The notes beneath the pieces were generated by a model. That model was not told where the DNA came from. It saw nothing but the letters and a program-made list of their open reading frames with translations, and did not search any database. Below, piece by piece: positions 17,958 through 26,136 of a stretch of DNA of 36,361 nt. Origin of the DNA: a virus; the IMG/VR virus record IMGVR_UViG_3300008116_001311, positions 1 through 36,361 of that record; one strand, given 5' to 3'. The translations under genes were made by a program, and so were the position numbers. How positions within the stretch are numbered: position 1 is the stretch's first letter; each line of letters starts with the position of its first letter.

Positions 17958-18551
17958 TTAAGCCATTAATTTTTTAAACTGTTTTTCCAATTCACCCACA
18001 TAAATTGAATTTAATAATTTTATATTTCTATACGATTCATTTAAATCTGTTTCGTATTCATAATAAGAAACTGTTTTACGGCTAGTGGTTATAGTAAATG
18101 GTCCGGTTGCCATGTTACGTTCAAACACTCCGGTTTGTAAAGTATTATAAGATTGTTGATCAATAATATAATTGTCAATTGTCGTGGTGCTTGTTCTTGA
18201 ATTAAATTTGGTAATCACTTTTTCATAATGATGAATGGTAGCTTTAGCATTAAAATTATATTTATCTGTGATATAAGATTCTAAAACACTAGACTGCATT
18301 GGCCATTGCCATTGTGGGTCTAATATTTGATTTACGTATAAAACAATCCAATAACGATAAGAATCACCATAATATTTGTAAGCAATAATTTCTGGTGTAT
18401 CTCCTTCTTGGATATCATATGAATAATATACTAATGGATTATTAAGTATGTCGGGAATAACACTACACCTTGCCATCAAATTCACCATTAGTGATGAATT
18501 ACCACTTGTATCGGTTTTAATAATTTTTGGTAATGTGTCGAAATATTGCAT
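17958..18551 (-). CDS. gp53: Baseplate wedge protein gp53
   Basis: This 197-residue protein matches the gp53 family: MQYFDTLPKI..., YDIQEGDTPEIIAYKYYGDS (a LysM-like stretch), YRYWIVLYVNQILDPQWQWP and the short conserved region around ESYITDKY. T4 gp53 is of similar length and bridges neighbouring wedges. The ATG shares its A with the TAA of gp48 (TAATG), and the gene precedes the hub genes as in T4 (53 followed by 5). Confidence 0.9.
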   Translation of the reverse strand: MQYFDTLPKIIKTDTSGNSSLMVNLMARCSVIPDILNNPLVYYSYDIQEGDTPEIIAYKYYGDSYRYWIVLYVNQILDPQWQWPMQSSVLESYITDKYNFNAKATIHHYEKVITKFNSRTSTTTIDNYIIDQQSYNTLQTGVFERNMATGPFTITTSRKTVSYYEYETDLNESYRNIKLLNSIYVGELEKQFKKLMA

Positions 18552-19558
18552 TAATAACCTTCTTTTTCTATTTTTTCTCTTGTAATGAGTTCAACTTCTT
18601 TGAAATTTATAGTTACTGTTGTTTGAACTGGTGCACCATCACCAAAAGTTGAAAATCCGTTTGGAGAATAATTGATATCAATACTTTCAATTACACTCTC
18701 AGCAACTCGGCCAACATTTTGATTTCTTTTACCATTAAATAAAAATTCTAAATTAAATGTTGACGGAGGTACAAAAAACATACCGGCTGTGCCTTCTGCC
18801 AATCGTGGTGCTGCATGTGTTTTTAACATTTTAACAATTTTTGCAACTGTTTCCGCTTCTTTTTTAGAATATGGTGTAAATGTAAATGCCATCTGATATG
18901 TTCTAAAATCTATACCATCAAATAATAATTGTTGTTGTGGGTTAAAAGCAAATCCGGCACCCTTGGCCAATAATCTTGCTGGCCCACTGGTAGCAATAGA
19001 AGCGATTGCACCAACTGCTCTGCCTATTCCCGGTACCTGAGCAGCAGCGTCAACCAAACTTAATTGTCCGTATGAAGCAGAATATGTAAAAGCCATCGTA
19101 TCTGGTATATACAATGATATTCCGGCAACAGATTTTTTGGTTGGGTTTTTAATGTTGATACTGTCATTACCTAGAAAATCTTTCAATCCAGCAACCGATT
19201 TATCTAATTCGCCACCAAGTGATATTTTTCCACTTTTTATATCGTCAACATAAGATGTAACAGCATTTAATCCTGATTCTAAAGAACTACCAGCATTATT
19301 GACAGCACTATTAACAGCACCAAATAATTTATCTTTACCTTTAATAAAACTGCTCTTTACACTTTCATATGTTGCTGGTGTTATTTCATTGATATTAATT
19401 ACAACAACATGGCCTCTTGTCGATGTCTGTAAATCTCTAGGGTATTGTAAATCGGTTCGACCAAATTTATTTCCAAATAGAGTACCTAATGGACCTTCAA
19501 CTAAGGCTCCAGGTATGGAAACTCCACCTATAGAATTTGGTATGGAAATAATGGCCAT
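18551..19558 (-). CDS. gp48: Tail tube-baseplate junction protein gp48
   Basis: This 335-residue protein opens MAIISIPNSIGGVSIPGALV. The C-terminal half has DFRTYQMAFTFTPYSKKEAE and ends with DINYSPNGFSTFGDGAPVQT plus TINFKEVELITREKI, features of the gp48/gp54 tube-cap proteins. T4 gp48 (364 residues) sits on the hub and starts tube polymerisation. It is the first gene of the minus-strand virion operon, with GAGGA five bases before its ATG and a perfect TATAAATA upstream. gp54 is a related alternative, but the protein at 20641 fits that or the tube better. Confidence 0.82.
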   Translation of the reverse strand: MAIISIPNSIGGVSIPGALVEGPLGTLFGNKFGRTDLQYPRDLQTSTRGHVVVININEITPATYESVKSSFIKGKDKLFGAVNSAVNNAGSSLESGLNAVTSYVDDIKSGKISLGGELDKSVAGLKDFLGNDSINIKNPTKKSVAGISLYIPDTMAFTYSASYGQLSLVDAAAQVPGIGRAVGAIASIATSGPARLLAKGAGFAFNPQQQLLFDGIDFRTYQMAFTFTPYSKKEAETVAKIVKMLKTHAAPRLAEGTAGMFFVPPSTFNLEFLFNGKRNQNVGRVAESVIESIDINYSPNGFSTFGDGAPVQTTVTINFKEVELITREKIEKEGY

Positions 19559-19588
19559 TGAATCCTCTATTAAAAAAGTTATACATAG

Positions 19589-19596
19589 TATTTATA
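19589..19596 (-). promoter_or_regulatory. Late promoter TATAAATA for the minus-strand virion operon
   Basis: The minus strand carries an exact TATAAATA, the T4 late consensus read by gp55/gp33-modified polymerase. It is about 30 bases before the gp48 ATG. Its last base on the plus strand is the A of the gp4 ATG, so the divergent genes share this short control region. Confidence 0.75.
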
Positions 19597-20030
19597 TGGC
19601 TTATAATGGACGTTTCACACCTTCTAATCCTCAAAAATACGTTGGGGATCCTAATAATATCATTTATCGCTCTTCTTGGGAGTGTAAGATGATGAATTGG
19701 TTCGACAAAAATCCAGATATTGTATCATGGGCATCAGAAGAATTGATCATTCCTTATAAATCTCCAAAAGATGGCCTGTGGCATCGTTACTTTCCAGATT
19801 TTTTGATTAAAGTTAGAACCAAAACAGGAGTGTTGAAAACAATGTTACTTGAAGTTAAACCTAAGAAACAAACAATCACTCCTGAAACTAAAAAACGATT
19901 GACAAAACAATACATAAATGAGGTGGTTACATATGGAATCAATCAAGCCAAATGGAAGGCCGCCACGGAATATTGTTTAGATCGTGGTTGGGAGTTTAAG
20001 TTAATAACAGAAGATCATCTAGGACTATAG
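19596..20030 (+). CDS. gp4: Head completion protein gp4 (PD-(D/E)XK / TnsA-N-like fold)
   Basis: From ATG 19596 the product is 144 residues, matching T4 gp4 (150), and begins MAYNGRFTPSNPQKYVGDPN. An upstream ATG at 19551 would add 15 residues and overlap the gp48 start, so the shorter form is preferred. IIYRSSWECKMMNWFDKNPD, then HRYFPDF and LLEVKPKKQ give the E...D...EXK order of PD-(D/E)XK nucleases and resemble the TnsA N-terminal domain. In T4, gp4 acts with gp50/gp65 in completing filled heads. First gene of the plus-strand cluster. Confidence 0.85.
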   Translation: MAYNGRFTPSNPQKYVGDPNNIIYRSSWECKMMNWFDKNPDIVSWASEELIIPYKSPKDGLWHRYFPDFLIKVRTKTGVLKTMLLEVKPKKQTITPETKKRLTKQYINEVVTYGINQAKWKAATEYCLDRGWEFKLITEDHLGL

Positions 20031-20038
20031 ACTAAATA
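20031..20038 (+). promoter_or_regulatory. Weak late-promoter-like motif (ACTAAATA)
   Basis: ACTAAATA lies five bases before the ATG at 20044. It keeps the TAAATA core, but a transcript from here would be nearly leaderless. Probably incidental. Confidence 0.2.
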
Positions 20039-20043
20039 ATACA

Positions 20044-20640
20044 ATGGGATCTAAACTTACACAATTAGCCAAAGAAAGAACAACTGCTCAATTGCAAATA
20101 ATGAGCCGTGATTCTCTTAAATGGCTAACCACAAAGATTGCTGAGTTGAGAAATCCTTCAGGAATACCATCAACAATCAATAACGAAGCTTTTAGAAAAA
20201 GAAATCGTTTTGTGACTGGTGGATTATATTATTTTTATTATGATCCTAAAACGAAAAAAGACATACCATATTATGACCGCTTTCCTTTGGTTTTGGTATT
20301 GGAAAAATATAAAGATGGTTTTCTCGGTTTAAACCTACATTATCTACCGGTAAAATACCGAATCACGCTTTTGGATAAACTGATGGATTACGCCATCCTT
20401 GACGGCAATAATGATATTATGCGTATGAGAGTCAGCTACGATATTTTAAACGCCTCCAAGCGTTATAGAGAGTTTCGGCCATGCTTGAAGAAGTATTTAC
20501 ATGGTCATATTCAGTCAAAAATACTTGCCGTACAACCAAATGAATGGGATATTGCGGCATACTTGCCTATTCACCAGTTTAAAAAGGCTTCGGTAAATGA
20601 AGTTTGGCAAGATTCATTAGAAGAAATAAGGAAAAGTTAA
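20044..20640 (+). CDS. Conserved T4-like structural or assembly protein, unassigned
   Basis: This 198-residue protein has KLTQLAKERTTAQLQIMSRD at the N-terminus, a central GGLYYFYYDPKTKKDIPYYD, and RFPLVLVLEKYKDGFLGLNL followed by HYLPVKYR. The last two segments are a recurrent motif in T4-like marine and freshwater phages. I do not know the assigned function. It lies between gp4 and the tube-like gene and has no membrane segment, so a head-tail assembly role is plausible. It ends directly at the ATG of the next gene. Confidence 0.72.
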   Translation: MGSKLTQLAKERTTAQLQIMSRDSLKWLTTKIAELRNPSGIPSTINNEAFRKRNRFVTGGLYYFYYDPKTKKDIPYYDRFPLVLVLEKYKDGFLGLNLHYLPVKYRITLLDKLMDYAILDGNNDIMRMRVSYDILNASKRYREFRPCLKKYLHGHIQSKILAVQPNEWDIAAYLPIHQFKKASVNEVWQDSLEEIRKS

Positions 20641-21309
20641 ATGCCAGGTACCATTAACGATTTTAAATCCAGTTTCACAAAAGACCTAGCGAGAGCAAAT
20701 AGGTTTGATGTGAACATTCCTATTCCTTTAACTTTAATACCATATATCAAATCGGCTAGAAATTTAGTGTACCGTTGTGAGAATGCTAATTTGCCAGGTA
20801 GAAGTTTAATGACAGTAGAACAAAAAATTGGATCTAATCCTGTTGAGAAGTATCCATATCTGACTGGTTATAACGACATGGATTTAACTTTTATTGTTGA
20901 TGGTGATATGCAACAAAAAATATTCTTTGATGCTTGGATGAATTTTATTAATCCAACATACAATTATAATTTTAGATACAAGGGTGATTATTCCACGACA
21001 ATACAGATTAATCAATATGATGTAGAAAACAAAGTATCATATTCTGTTAATTTGTTTGATGCGTTTCCAATTTCAATGAATCAATTAGATTTAGATTGGT
21101 CATCCGATAACCCACACAAGCTTTCAGTAACTTTTGCATACACTCGTTGGAGTAATAATTCTCTACAATCATTTGGTATGGAATTGGTCGATGCTGGCTT
21201 GGCCAATTTTTCTGATGTGGTTGGTGGTTTAGGTGGAAACGCTCAAGGTGCTGTAAGTGCAGCTGGTCAATCAATAGTGAATAACATACAAAGAAGTATT
21301 TTTAAGTGA
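20641..21309 (+). CDS. Tail tube-family protein, gp54/gp19-like
   Basis: This 222-residue protein starts MPGTINDFKSSFTKDLARAN, then RFDVNIPIPLTLIPYI and YRCENANLPGRSLMTVEQKI, followed by EKYPYLTGYNDMDLTFIVDG, FFDAWMNFINP and NLFDAFPISMNQLDLDWSSD. This is the gp19-superfamily tube-fold pattern. T4 gp19 is 163 residues and gp54 is 320, so length does not decide. In related phages this type is annotated as the tube initiator gp54 or as a tube protein. The C-terminal ~35 residues are Gly/Ala/Ser-rich. ATG follows immediately after the previous TAA. Confidence 0.8.
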   Translation: MPGTINDFKSSFTKDLARANRFDVNIPIPLTLIPYIKSARNLVYRCENANLPGRSLMTVEQKIGSNPVEKYPYLTGYNDMDLTFIVDGDMQQKIFFDAWMNFINPTYNYNFRYKGDYSTTIQINQYDVENKVSYSVNLFDAFPISMNQLDLDWSSDNPHKLSVTFAYTRWSNNSLQSFGMELVDAGLANFSDVVGGLGGNAQGAVSAAGQSIVNNIQRSIFK

Positions 21310-21328
21310 TTTTATAAGGAGATAAATT

Positions 21329-22054
21329 ATGGCTTTACCAAAACTTGATGTGCCGACATATGAAATAGAATTGCCGTTATCTAAAAAGAAAATTAAATAC
21401 AGACCATTTTTGGTTAAAGAACAAAGAAACCTTTTGATGGCAGTTGAATCGAATGAAACATCCACAATTCACCAAAATGTAAAAGATATCCTTTATAATT
21501 GTACCTTAACGGAAGGTGTCGATATTGAAAAATTACCCATCATTGATGTTGAATATTATTTTGTTAACTTACGTGCTAAATCAGTAGGTGAGGTTGTTGA
21601 ATCAAAATATAAGTGCAATAATGAAGTTGAAGATAAAGTATGTGGTAATTTAATGGAAAAAGAAATCAATCTATTAGATTTACAGGTTGAACGCAAAGAA
21701 GGTGTTTCTGATGAAATTCAGTTGACCGACACAATCTCAATCAAATTAAAATATCCAGAGTTCAACATAGTTCAAGATTCATTGAAGTATAATAATATTA
21801 CTGAAACCACATTTAATATGATTGCCAGTTCTATAGAGTATATCTATGATGGTGAACAATTCTATTACTCAGCAGAAGCACAACCAGGTGAAATGTTAGA
21901 GTTTGTGGAAGGCATGAATCAATCACAGTTTGCCAAGGTAGAGAATTTTTTTAATAATTTGCCAAGTTTAAAACAAACAGTTGAAATTGATTGCTCAAAG
22001 TGTGGGTTTCACCATAAAATAGAAGTAGAAGGCCTAGAAAATTTTTTCGGCTAA
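21329..22054 (+). CDS. gp26: Baseplate hub assembly protein gp26 / tail assembly chaperone (frame 0)
   Basis: This 241-residue protein has AAGGAG seven bases before the ATG. MALPKLDVPTYEIELPLSKK, then IKYRPFLVKEQRNLLMAVES and VNLRAKSVGEVVESKYKC mark the gp26 family (T4 base plate protein, PF12322 type). Two Cys pairs are present (YKCNNEVEDKVCG and DCSKCGFHH), a possible zinc site. The end of the frame, GLENFFG, runs over a slippery sequence at 22039-22048 that can redirect ribosomes into the gp51-like frame. The gene lies directly before the tape-measure-position genes, as G/GT-type chaperones do in many phages. Confidence 0.85.
   Translation: MALPKLDVPTYEIELPLSKKKIKYRPFLVKEQRNLLMAVESNETSTIHQNVKDILYNCTLTEGVDIEKLPIIDVEYYFVNLRAKSVGEVVESKYKCNNEVEDKVCGNLMEKEINLLDLQVERKEGVSDEIQLTDTISIKLKYPEFNIVQDSLKYNNITETTFNMIASSIEYIYDGEQFYYSAEAQPGEMLEFVEGMNQSQFAKVENFFNNLPSLKQTVEIDCSKCGFHHKIEVEGLENFFG
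22039..22048 (+). promoter_or_regulatory. -1 ribosomal frameshift site (A AAU UUU UUC)
   Basis: In the gp26 frame the codons are GAA AAT TTT TTC GGC TAA. Two overlapping X XXY YYZ heptamers are present: A AAT TTT (22039-22045) and T TTT TTC (22042-22048). A slip of -1 at either leads to CGG CTA ATT and on through a conserved 63-codon frame that has no start of its own. The zero frame stops six bases later. Confidence 0.8.
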
Positions 22055-22239
22055 TTTTTCGTCATGACAATCTGAGTAATTATTACAAGACAAACTTTTC
22101 ATTGATACAACACCACAAGTATAGTTTGTCAGAGCTTGAAAATATGATGCCTTGGGAACGGGACATTTACGTTTCTATGTTGATTGCGTATATTGAAGAA
22201 GAAAACCAAAAGATACGAGAAAGACAAAGAAAAAAGTAA
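22048..22239 (+). CDS. gp51: gp51-like C-terminal extension reached by -1 frameshifting from gp26
   Basis: The 63 codons from CGG at 22048 read RLIFRHDNLSNYYKTNFSLI, then HHKYSLSELENMMPWERDIY and a helical tail ending in RERQRKK, with TAA at 22237-22239. The region LSNYYKTNF...MMPWE is the recognisable core. The -1 frame has no ATG, GTG or TTG before that core after its last upstream stop near 22015, so independent initiation would lose it. With frameshifting the product is a gp26-gp51 fusion of about 303 residues, analogous to the lambda G-GT tail chaperones. In T4 itself gp51 is a separate gene. It ends directly at the next ATG. Confidence 0.8.
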   Translation, partial: RLIFRHDNLSNYYKTNFSLIQHHKYSLSELENMMPWERDIYVSMLIAYIEEENQKIRERQRKK

Positions 22240-23814
22240 ATGGACTATTTTAAAGCCAAAGACATCAGAAAAAAAGGTTTAATGTCTATGATGACCGAAA
22301 GGTTATCATCGGGTATGGGCACGGGTGCTGCCATTGGAAGTTCCATTTCTGATAGAACAAAAGCAACTTTTACCGGCATTAAACAACGCTTTGATCCACT
22401 AAACATCGCCAGAGTTGTAACTGGTGGTTCTAAATTTGCACCTGCTTTTCTTGGTGCTTTAACAGGAAGAAGTAAACGAGATATTGGTTTTTTTACCGGC
22501 AAAAAGCCACGAGATTATCAAGGAATAAAAAGTTCCTCTGTTGATTCTGGATCTGTAGTTCAATATCTTGGTCAAATATATGATTTGTTTGTTAAAATTG
22601 AAAACGATAGAAAATTAGAATTAGAACAAAGAGAAAACCAACAAGAAGAAATTGAATCTGAAGAAAATCGTAGAAATCAGGCCCTCATTGAAGCGTTGAC
22701 TACCAGAAAAAAAGCTAAGCCAACAAAAAAACAAACAAAAAAATTAGATGATGCCGGTAAAGAGATCGGCAAACAAAAAAAGAAAACTGATCAGTTAGAT
22801 AAAGCCAAAGGAGAACCCGTTACACCTCCAAAAGAAGTAACTAAGCCAACTGTATCTGCACCTAAACCTACACCCACAGCACCAGCACCTAAACCTACAC
22901 CCACAGCACCAGCACCTAAACCTACACCCACAGCACCAGCACCTAAACCTACACCCACAGCACCTAAACCACCTACTGCTGGCAAAATCGGTGGTGCTGC
23001 AATATTGGTTGGCGGTGCACTTGCTGGTACTGCCGCTTTAGTTGGTAAAGAATCTCTTGCGGCCAACATATCAAAATATGAAAGCGGCAAAGCCGGTTAT
23101 AATGCGTACAACAAAGGTACTGTTGGTAATAAAATGATTCCGTCAGATAAGCCTATTGATTTTAGTAACATGACCATCTCTGAATATTTGAGGCGAGGTG
23201 CATTAAAACAAGGTGATCCTGATAGACTTTTTGCTGTGGGTAAATATCAAATAATTCCTGGTACTATGAAAGGTTTAATTGAAAAATTAAAAATAGATCC
23301 AGAAACAACTTATTTGGATCCAGCCACACAAGATATGTTATTTGCTAATGGATTAATTGGTCAAAATCGAAAAAAAGTAGATGCATATGTAAAAGGTCGA
23401 AGTGATGACCGAGATGGTGCAATATTAGAATTAGCTAAAGAGTTTGCTTCTGTTGGTATACCATATGATATGGACGTTGGCAAGAAAAAATTAAAAAAAG
23501 GTGATTCATATTATTCTGGTATTGGGGGTAACGTAGCTCATAATTCTCCTGAACAAGTAGGTGCCGCATTAGACGCTGACCGATTAAAAAATATGCAAGG
23601 TAATAAATCTACTGCTGTTCCGCCTGTATCGTCAGGTAATAAAATTGATTCAGAAACAAAAGAGAACATGGGATTAAAGAAATCTTTTCAGGAATCTCCA
23701 GCAACCAGTAAAAGTGTAAATAATACCAATATAAGTAATAAAACAACGGCCAGTAATGTGCCAGAAAAAGAGGATGATACCAATCCTCTGATTAAGAAAG
23801 CTAGATCAACATGA
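22240..23814 (+). CDS. Tape-measure-position virion protein with a muramidase-like domain
   Basis: 524 residues. The N-terminal ~90 residues (KAKDIRKKGLMSMMTERLSS ... FDPLNIARVVTGGSKFAPAF) are shared with the next gene. Residues 120-200 are charged and helical, 206-246 are a Pro/Thr/Lys repeat linker, and 250-268 is a hydrophobic Ala/Gly segment. Residues about 277-376 resemble phage muramidases: KYESGKAGYNAYNKGT with likely catalytic E281, TISEYLRRG, LFAVGKYQIIPGTMKGLIEK, and PATQDMLFANGLI. The C-terminus has NNTNIS. It probably digests peptidoglycan during DNA entry, replacing the lysozyme domain absent from gp5. The start codon follows the gp51-like stop directly. Confidence 0.8.
   Translation: MDYFKAKDIRKKGLMSMMTERLSSGMGTGAAIGSSISDRTKATFTGIKQRFDPLNIARVVTGGSKFAPAFLGALTGRSKRDIGFFTGKKPRDYQGIKSSSVDSGSVVQYLGQIYDLFVKIENDRKLELEQRENQQEEIESEENRRNQALIEALTTRKKAKPTKKQTKKLDDAGKEIGKQKKKTDQLDKAKGEPVTPPKEVTKPTVSAPKPTPTAPAPKPTPTAPAPKPTPTAPAPKPTPTAPKPPTAGKIGGAAILVGGALAGTAALVGKESLAANISKYESGKAGYNAYNKGTVGNKMIPSDKPIDFSNMTISEYLRRGALKQGDPDRLFAVGKYQIIPGTMKGLIEKLKIDPETTYLDPATQDMLFANGLIGQNRKKVDAYVKGRSDDRDGAILELAKEFASVGIPYDMDVGKKKLKKGDSYYSGIGGNVAHNSPEQVGAALDADRLKNMQGNKSTAVPPVSSGNKIDSETKENMGLKKSFQESPATSKSVNNTNISNKTTASNVPEKEDDTNPLIKKARST
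22858..22962 (+). repeat. 27-bp tandem repeat encoding APKPTPTAP
   Basis: Four copies with a 27-bp period (first three complete, fourth slightly shortened) encode a Pro/Thr/Lys linker between the N-terminal helical part and the muramidase-like domain. Near identity at DNA level suggests recent expansion. An extended linker of this kind would let the enzyme domain reach out. Confidence 0.85.
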
Positions 23815-25113
23815 ACTATCAAGAAGCCAAAAAGATAAGAGAAAAATCTTATATTTCATATCTGACTGAAAAATTGTCGGAAGGTCAAGGCGTAGGTTCA
23901 GCCATAAAAGCAACACTATCTGATAAATCTAAAGCAAGGTCTAAAGGTTTTAGTGAGAAATTTGATCCATTAAATATTGCCAAGTTTATGACCGGTGGTT
24001 CTAAATTTGCACCTGCTTTACTTGGTAGCATGCTCGGTAGAACCCAACAAGATATTCAATATTTTTCTGGTACCAAAAAAGCAAAAGAAGTTGGTGCTAC
24101 AGCCACAAAAATAGACACGTTGGATTCTGATAATAATGTGATGGATATTCTTTCTAAGATATACACATTACTAAAAACAACAAACGACAATGATACTGAA
24201 CGTAGAGCAAGAGAAGGCAATTTTAAAGAAGAACAAGAATTAGAAAGAGAAAGAAGGCACAAAGCTTTGATTGAAGCTATTACAGGCAACTATTTTGGGA
24301 ATAGTAACTGGTTTGATTGGTGATGCGATCAAAGGTGTTATGTCAGTTATTGATGGCATAAGCACTCTGATTAAAGGTGTGTTGTCGGCATTTAGTTTGG
24401 GTCCACTTGGACCTTTAAAACTTTTAGCAAAATTAGGTACTTTTTTGATTAGTCCTCTTGGATTAGGATTGATGGGTCTTGCAGCCGGAGCAATTACCGC
24501 ATGGGCGTTTTGGAAAATGTTAAAAGATCCTTCTGGTTATGAAGCCGCAGATTCTGATTTAAGTAAAGGCCTGAATCAAGCAGAAAAGGTTGGTGGTTTA
24601 GCTGGCGTTAAAGATGAAATGGATCGTCAGAAAAAATTACCTGAATATGACAGAACAATGGCAGAAATAAAAAATTATCAATTCAGTTATAATGAAAGTG
24701 AACCATTAAACAACGTTCAATTGAAAGGTTTTGCCGAAAGGGGACCCGGTGCTCTAGAAGCTGTTGAAGATTATAAAATGGAAAGAGATAGAGTAAAGAA
24801 AGAAATTCTGACATTAAATCAAACTGCCACACCAGTTGACACAACACCACAAGCGGTGACACCAACAGAAACACCAACACCAAGTGAACAAATGTCCAAT
24901 CCAAAAACAACCAGTAAACTAAATGCCGTAACCAGTGAAAATTTAGAATTGAATTTACCAAGCACACCAGAATCGGTTACGACTGCACAGATTACAAACA
25001 ATACGAATATCAGTTCAACCAAGAGCCAAAAACCAAAAGGTCCTATACCTTCTGTGAGGAATATGGAAGATTCCTTTCAGAGAATGCTATTAAGTAGTTT
25101 ACGGGTTGTATAA
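23811..25113 (+). CDS. Second tape-measure-position protein, paralogue of the preceding gene, with a +1 frame displacement
   Basis: ATG at 23811 overlaps the preceding TGA (ATGA). The first 90 residues repeat the pattern of the previous protein: AKKIREKSYISYLTEKLSEG, SDKSKARSKGF, FDPLNIAKFMTGGSKFAPAL, GRTQQDIQYFSG. The frame stops at 24323 after EAITGNYFGNSN. The protein continues in the +1 frame from about 24285 (ATILGIVTGLIGDAIKGVMS), with two hydrophobic stretches (about 24290-24390 and 24410-24510), and ends MEDSFQRMLLSSLRVV at 25113. The long hydrophobic segments and location suit a tape-measure protein that passes the inner membrane. The displacement could be a genuine mutation, a small deletion or a sequence error. 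Confidence 0.75.
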
Positions 25114-25117
25114 TAAA

Positions 25118-25145
25118 AAACCCACCATGAAGGTGGGTTTCTTTT
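25118..25145. terminator. Bidirectional intrinsic terminator between convergent operons
   Basis: A perfect 9-bp stem, AAACCCACC (25118-25126) and GGTGGGTTT (25132-25140), has a 5-base loop. On the plus strand it is followed by CTTTT. On the minus strand it is followed by TTTTTT. It lies five bases after the plus-strand stop and 13 bases beyond the gp32 stop, so it can end both transcripts. Confidence 0.9.
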
Positions 25146-25158
25146 AAGTAAAAGAAAA

Positions 25159-26043
25159 TTAATTTTCTTCAGCAAGTTTACTAAAATATGCCATATCATC
25201 ATCTTCAGAATCATCTTTAAATGGAGAATCTTCTGCAACAGGTTTAGGTGCAGGCTTTGCTTTGGCTTGTTCTACAGTTGTGCGTGGTGCTTCACCATTA
25301 AGACCAAGAACTTTATCTAAGCGTTGCTTCAAAGCATCATACGACTTGAATTCACCATCTTTTAAGAGTTCCTGTAGAGAGTGTTCAGACTTCCAAATCT
25401 TCTCTAGTTCTTCATCGTCATTCAGCAAAGCAGCAGGCGATTCGAATTCAGATTTATCATAATTCTGATAACCTTCAACTTTACGGATCTTTAACTTAAA
25501 GTTGGCACCTTTCCACATATCAAATGGGTTAATTGCTTGTTCATCTTCAAATTGTGGATTCATGGCTTCTGAAATCTTATCAAAAATCTTCTTGCCAAAC
25601 TTAAACAAAAATACTTTACCTTCATTTTCTTTATTTGAAGGATCAGATACGATATAAATGTTTGCAATGTAATTTAGTTTACGTTTTTGCTTACGGACAA
25701 TATCTTTATTTGCTTCAATACCAGAATTCCATAATGAGGAATTATGTTCACAAACGGGACATTGTTGATTGAGTGTGGTTAAACAATTATCAATTAACCA
25801 TCCACCTGGACCTTGGAATCCGTGTGAGAAAATCTTCACCCATGGTAACGCATCATCACCATCAACTGCTGGTGCTGGGAGGAAACGAATCGTTGCCATG
25901 CCATTGCCAGATTTATCTACGGCTGGGCGCCAGTAGTTATCTGATTTATCGTTGCCTTCGGATGAGGTATTAAGTGCCTCGATTGCTTTAGATAGTTTGT
26001 CGAGGTTGCCAGATTGGCGTTTGAGGTTCGCAAATGAACTCAT
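25159..26043 (-). CDS. gp32: Single-stranded DNA-binding protein gp32
   Basis: 294 residues. A basic N-terminal segment (SSFANLKRQSGNLDKLSKAI) corresponds to the cooperative self-association region. The core has a zinc site of the T4 type with H74, C87, C95 and C98 (CPVCEH), followed by KRKLNYIANIYIVSDPSNKE and VFLFKFGKKIFDKI. The acidic tail (DSPFKDDSEDDD) ends in MAYFSKLAEEN and is the partner-binding tail. gp32 coats ssDNA during replication and recombination and in T4 represses its own translation. GAAAGGAAG precedes the ATG, with tandem repeats just upstream. The gene order 33-59-32 is as in T4, with one insertion. Confidence 0.95.
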   Translation of the reverse strand: MSSFANLKRQSGNLDKLSKAIEALNTSSEGNDKSDNYWRPAVDKSGNGMATIRFLPAPAVDGDDALPWVKIFSHGFQGPGGWLIDNCLTTLNQQCPVCEHNSSLWNSGIEANKDIVRKQKRKLNYIANIYIVSDPSNKENEGKVFLFKFGKKIFDKISEAMNPQFEDEQAINPFDMWKGANFKLKIRKVEGYQNYDKSEFESPAALLNDDEELEKIWKSEHSLQELLKDGEFKSYDALKQRLDKVLGLNGEAPRTTVEQAKAKPAPKPVAEDSPFKDDSEDDDMAYFSKLAEEN

Positions 26044-26058
26044 AATTTACTTCCTTTC

Positions 26059-26080
26059 GTATAAACGGTGTATAAACGGT
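26059..26080 (-). repeat. Two tandem 11-bp repeats in the gp32 leader
   Basis: The unit GTATAAACGGT (plus-strand reading) occurs twice head to tail at 26059-26069 and 26070-26080, followed by a partial GTATT. It ends about 15 bases from the gp32 ATG and abuts the ribosome-binding site. T4 gp32 binds its own leader to control translation, so this could be an operator for autoregulation. That link is an inference. Confidence 0.6.
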
Positions 26081-26123
26081 GTATTAAAAACGACTTGTCC
26101 ACATACTTCTCATAATATAGTAA

Positions 26124-26131
26124 TATTTATC
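26124..26131 (-). promoter_or_regulatory. Putative late promoter (GATAAATA) upstream of gp32
   Basis: The minus strand reads GATAAATA followed by TT, one mismatch from TATAAATA, about 81 bases before the gp32 ATG in the only sizeable gap of this operon. T4 gene 32 also has a late promoter. Confidence 0.5.
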
Positions 26132-26136
26132 CAATG

